In this document: positions 41,083-43,088 of the stretch, in pieces
Position numbering within the stretch: the stretch's first letter is position 1
Layout of the letters: each line of letters starts with the position of its first letter
Assembly (NCBI GenBank): GCA_016869675.1
Contig: VGDP01000027.1
Span: 1 to 43,088, forward strand
Source: Alphaproteobacteria bacterium
Lineage (GTDB): Bacteria; Pseudomonadota; Alphaproteobacteria; SP197
Direction of reading: 5' to 3'
DNA length: 43,088 nucleotides
Notes under the pieces: model-generated
Database searches by the model: none
Told to the model about the DNA's origin: nothing
What the model saw: the letters and a program-made list of their open reading frames with translations, nothing else
Program-made: the position numbers and the translations under genes

Positions 41083-43088
41083 ATGACCCGCGATCCGCGC
41101 TACGACATCCTGTTTGAACCCGTCCGCATCGGCCCGAAGGTCGCCAAGAACCGGTTCTACCAGGTGCCCCACTGCAACGGCATGGGCCACGCCTACCCGC
41201 GCAGCCTGGCCGCCATGCGCGGCATGAAGGCCGAGGGCGGCTGGGCCGTGGTCGCCACCGAGGAGACCGAGATCCATCCGACCTCGGACGTCTCGCCGTT
41301 CCACGAAGGCCGCCTGTGGGACGATAGCGACATCCCGGCCTTCGCCCTGATGACCGAGGCGGTGCACACCCACGGCGCGCTGGCCGCGATCGAGCTGGTG
41401 CACAACGGCATGGTGGTGCCCAACCGGCAGAGCCGCGAGGCGCCGCTCGCCCCCTCGGCGCTGGTCGGGCCGGGCTACGACCCGGTCCAGGCGCGCGCCA
41501 TGGACCTGGCGGACATCCGCGCGCTACGCGGCTGGTTCCGCGAGGCGGCGATGCGCTCGCGTACGGCCGGGTTCGACGTGGTCTACGTCTACGCCGGTCA
41601 CAACCTGACCATCCTCGAGCACTTCCTGCACCGGCGCACCAACCAGCGCGTCGACCATTACGGCGGCAGCCTGGAGAACCGCGTGCGCCTGTTCCGCGAG
41701 GTGCTGGAGGACACGCGCGCGGCGGTCGGCCACGACACGGCCATCGCCGTGCGCTTCGCCGTGGACGAGCTGATGGGCGCCGCCGGGCTCGAGGTCGCCG
41801 AGGCCAGGGACGTCGTCGCCATGCTGGCCGAGCTGCCGGACCTGTGGGACGTCAACGTGGCCGACTGGTCGAACGACTCCACCACGTCGCGCTTCACGCC
41901 CGAAGGGTCCCAGGAGGAATGGATCCGCTGGGTCAAGCAGGTGACGACCAAGCCGGTGGTCGGCGTCGGCCGCTTCACCTCGCCCGACACCATGGTCAGC
42001 CAGATCCGCCGCGGCATCCTGGATTTCATCGGCGCCGCGCGCCCCTCGATCGCCGACCCGTTCCTGCCGCGCAAGATCGAGGACGGGCGCATCGACGACA
42101 TCCGCGAATGCATCGGCTGCAACGTCTGCGTCACGTACGACTATCAGGGCGCGCCCATGCGCTGCACCCAGAACCCGACCATGGGCGAGGAGTGGCGGCG
42201 CGGCTGGCACCCCGAGGTCATCGTGCCGAAGCGTTCGGAGGCGCGCGTCCTCGTGGTCGGCGCCGGCCCGGCGGGGCTGGAGGCCGCGCGCGCGCTCGGC
42301 CAACGCGGCTACGAGGTGCACCTGGCCGAGGCCGGCGAGGAGCTGGGCGGGCGCGTGGCGAGCGAATGCCGCCTGCCAGGTCTGGCGTCGTGGGGCCGCG
42401 TGCGCGACTGGCGGGTGGGGCAGATCGCCAAGTTGCCCAACGTCACGGTCTACCGCGCCAGCCACATGAGCGCGGCGGACGTCCGCGACGTGGGCGCGAG
42501 CCATGTGGCGATCGCGACCGGGGCGACATGGCGGCGCGATGGCATCGGCCGCCACCATGCCACTGCGGTGCCAGGCTTCGAGCACGCGCAGGTCTTCACC
42601 CCCGACGACATCATGATGGGCCGCCTGCCTTCCGGCCCGACCGTCGTGTTCGACGACGACCACAACTACCTGGGCGGCGTGCTGGCTGAGCGCCTGGTGG
42701 CGGTGGGGCTGGCGGTGACCCTGGTCACGCCCGCCTCGGTCGCCTCCAAGTGGACCGAATTCTCGCTCGAGCAGCCGCGCATCCAGCGCCGGCTGATCGA
42801 GCTCGGCGTTGCGATCCAGGTCAGCCGCGCCGTGGTCGGCTTCTCCGGCGACCACGTCGAGACCGCGTGCGTCTTCTCGGACCGGCGCGAGACCATCCCG
42901 TGCGCGGCCGTCATCACGGTCACGGCGCGCGTGCCCGAGGACGCGCTCTACCACGACCTGGTCGGCGATCCGTACGCCCTGCGCTCGGCCGGTATCGCGG
43001 CCGTGCGCGCTATCGGCGATGCCTACGCGCCGGGGCTGATCGCCCAGGCGGTCTATGAAGGCCATCGCTACGCCCGCGCGCTGGACGA
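41083..43088 (+). CDS. Trimethylamine/dimethylamine-dehydrogenase-family flavoprotein (partial)
   Basis: Iron-sulfur flavoprotein that oxidatively demethylates or deaminates an amine; ATG 41083, 668 codons present, the C-terminal ~50 residues lie beyond the window. N-terminal FMN barrel: PHC at residues 29-31 (Cys31 aligns with the Cys that forms 6-S-cysteinyl-FMN in TMADH), YVYAGH keeps the catalytic Tyr/His, and ADWSND keeps the active-site Trp and Asp. The 4Fe-4S site is complete: CIGCNVC...C near residues 346-364, followed by QNPTMGEEWRRGWHP. Then comes the ADP/FAD-binding GAGPAGLEAARAL domain. Two residues of the TMADH amine bowl are changed (Tyr60 to Glu, Trp355 region to Asp/Tyr), so the substrate is probably not trimethylamine. 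Confidence 0.87.
   Translation, partial: MTRDPRYDILFEPVRIGPKVAKNRFYQVPHCNGMGHAYPRSLAAMRGMKAEGGWAVVATEETEIHPTSDVSPFHEGRLWDDSDIPAFALMTEAVHTHGALAAIELVHNGMVVPNRQSREAPLAPSALVGPGYDPVQARAMDLADIRALRGWFREAAMRSRTAGFDVVYVYAGHNLTILEHFLHRRTNQRVDHYGGSLENRVRLFREVLEDTRAAVGHDTAIAVRFAVDELMGAAGLEVAEARDVVAMLAELPDLWDVNVADWSNDSTTSRFTPEGSQEEWIRWVKQVTTKPVVGVGRFTSPDTMVSQIRRGILDFIGAARPSIADPFLPRKIEDGRIDDIRECIGCNVCVTYDYQGAPMRCTQNPTMGEEWRRGWHPEVIVPKRSEARVLVVGAGPAGLEAARALGQRGYEVHLAEAGEELGGRVASECRLPGLASWGRVRDWRVGQIAKLPNVTVYRASHMSAADVRDVGASHVAIATGATWRRDGIGRHHATAVPGFEHAQVFTPDDIMMGRLPSGPTVVFDDDHNYLGGVLAERLVAVGLAVTLVTPASVASKWTEFSLEQPRIQRRLIELGVAIQVSRAVVGFSGDHVETACVFSDRRETIPCAAVITVTARVPEDALYHDLVGDPYALRSAGIAAVRAIGDAYAPGLIAQAVYEGHRYARALD

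Overview
The window is very GC-rich, gene-dense and bacterial. The protein families (PotABCD-type and TRAP transporters, bacterial serine palmitoyltransferase with a dedicated acyl carrier protein, PuuA/PuuD-type enzymes, DUF1989, proline racemase, trimethylamine-dehydrogenase-like flavoprotein) point to a heterotrophic alphaproteobacterium, perhaps Rhodospirillales-like. That placement is inference from gene content; no rRNA or other marker gene is present.

Layout. 1-4861: a polyamine-type ABC transporter operon (potA-D-B-C order, minus strand) bracketed by two decayed IS3-family remnants in the same orientation that share a ~113 bp sequence. 4863-7309: an aspartate-type aminotransferase, then a decayed glycosyltransferase fused head-on to a truncated nucleoside hydrolase. 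7457-11247: an SDR dehydrogenase with a complete TRAP transporter (dctQ, dctM, dctP), closed by a strong hairpin. 11302-14387: a chimeric polysaccharide deacetylase/L,D-transpeptidase remnant, then a glutamine-synthetase-like ligase and a class-I glutamine amidotransferase-like hydrolase resembling the PuuA/PuuD steps of putrescine breakdown. 14465-18099: a sterol-desaturase-family hydroxylase, a MATE exporter, serine palmitoyltransferase and its acyl carrier protein. 18369-30616: the most distinctive part, with four collinear CocE/NonD (S15-like) hydrolase paralogues. Three are in tandem and are followed by an MFS transporter, a TfoX C-terminal-domain protein and a rhomboid protease with overlapping stop/start codons. 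A sugar-phosphate-isomerase-like TIM barrel and a DUF1989 protein lie divergently between the third and fourth paralogues.

30714-39793: small metabolic genes (GFA zinc protein, PLP decarboxylase, VOC protein, glutathione S-transferase, a nonsense-interrupted secreted protein, MFS plus divergent AraC regulator, proline racemase/hydroxyproline epimerase, GntR regulator, cytochrome c with a damaged heme motif, ferritin-like protein, cupin fragment). 39916-43088: an M20 deacylase (ArgE-like) followed by a flavoprotein of the trimethylamine/dimethylamine dehydrogenase family that runs off the end.

The common theme is uptake and breakdown of small nitrogenous compounds: polyamines, amino acids and their derivatives, and methylated amines. 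A second theme is gene decay. At least six loci carry truncations, fusions, in-frame stops, a frameshift or loss of a key residue, and several of the point changes look like G:C to A:T transitions. The decay calls rest on conserved reading frames continuing past the lesions; the fusions could also be assembly errors.
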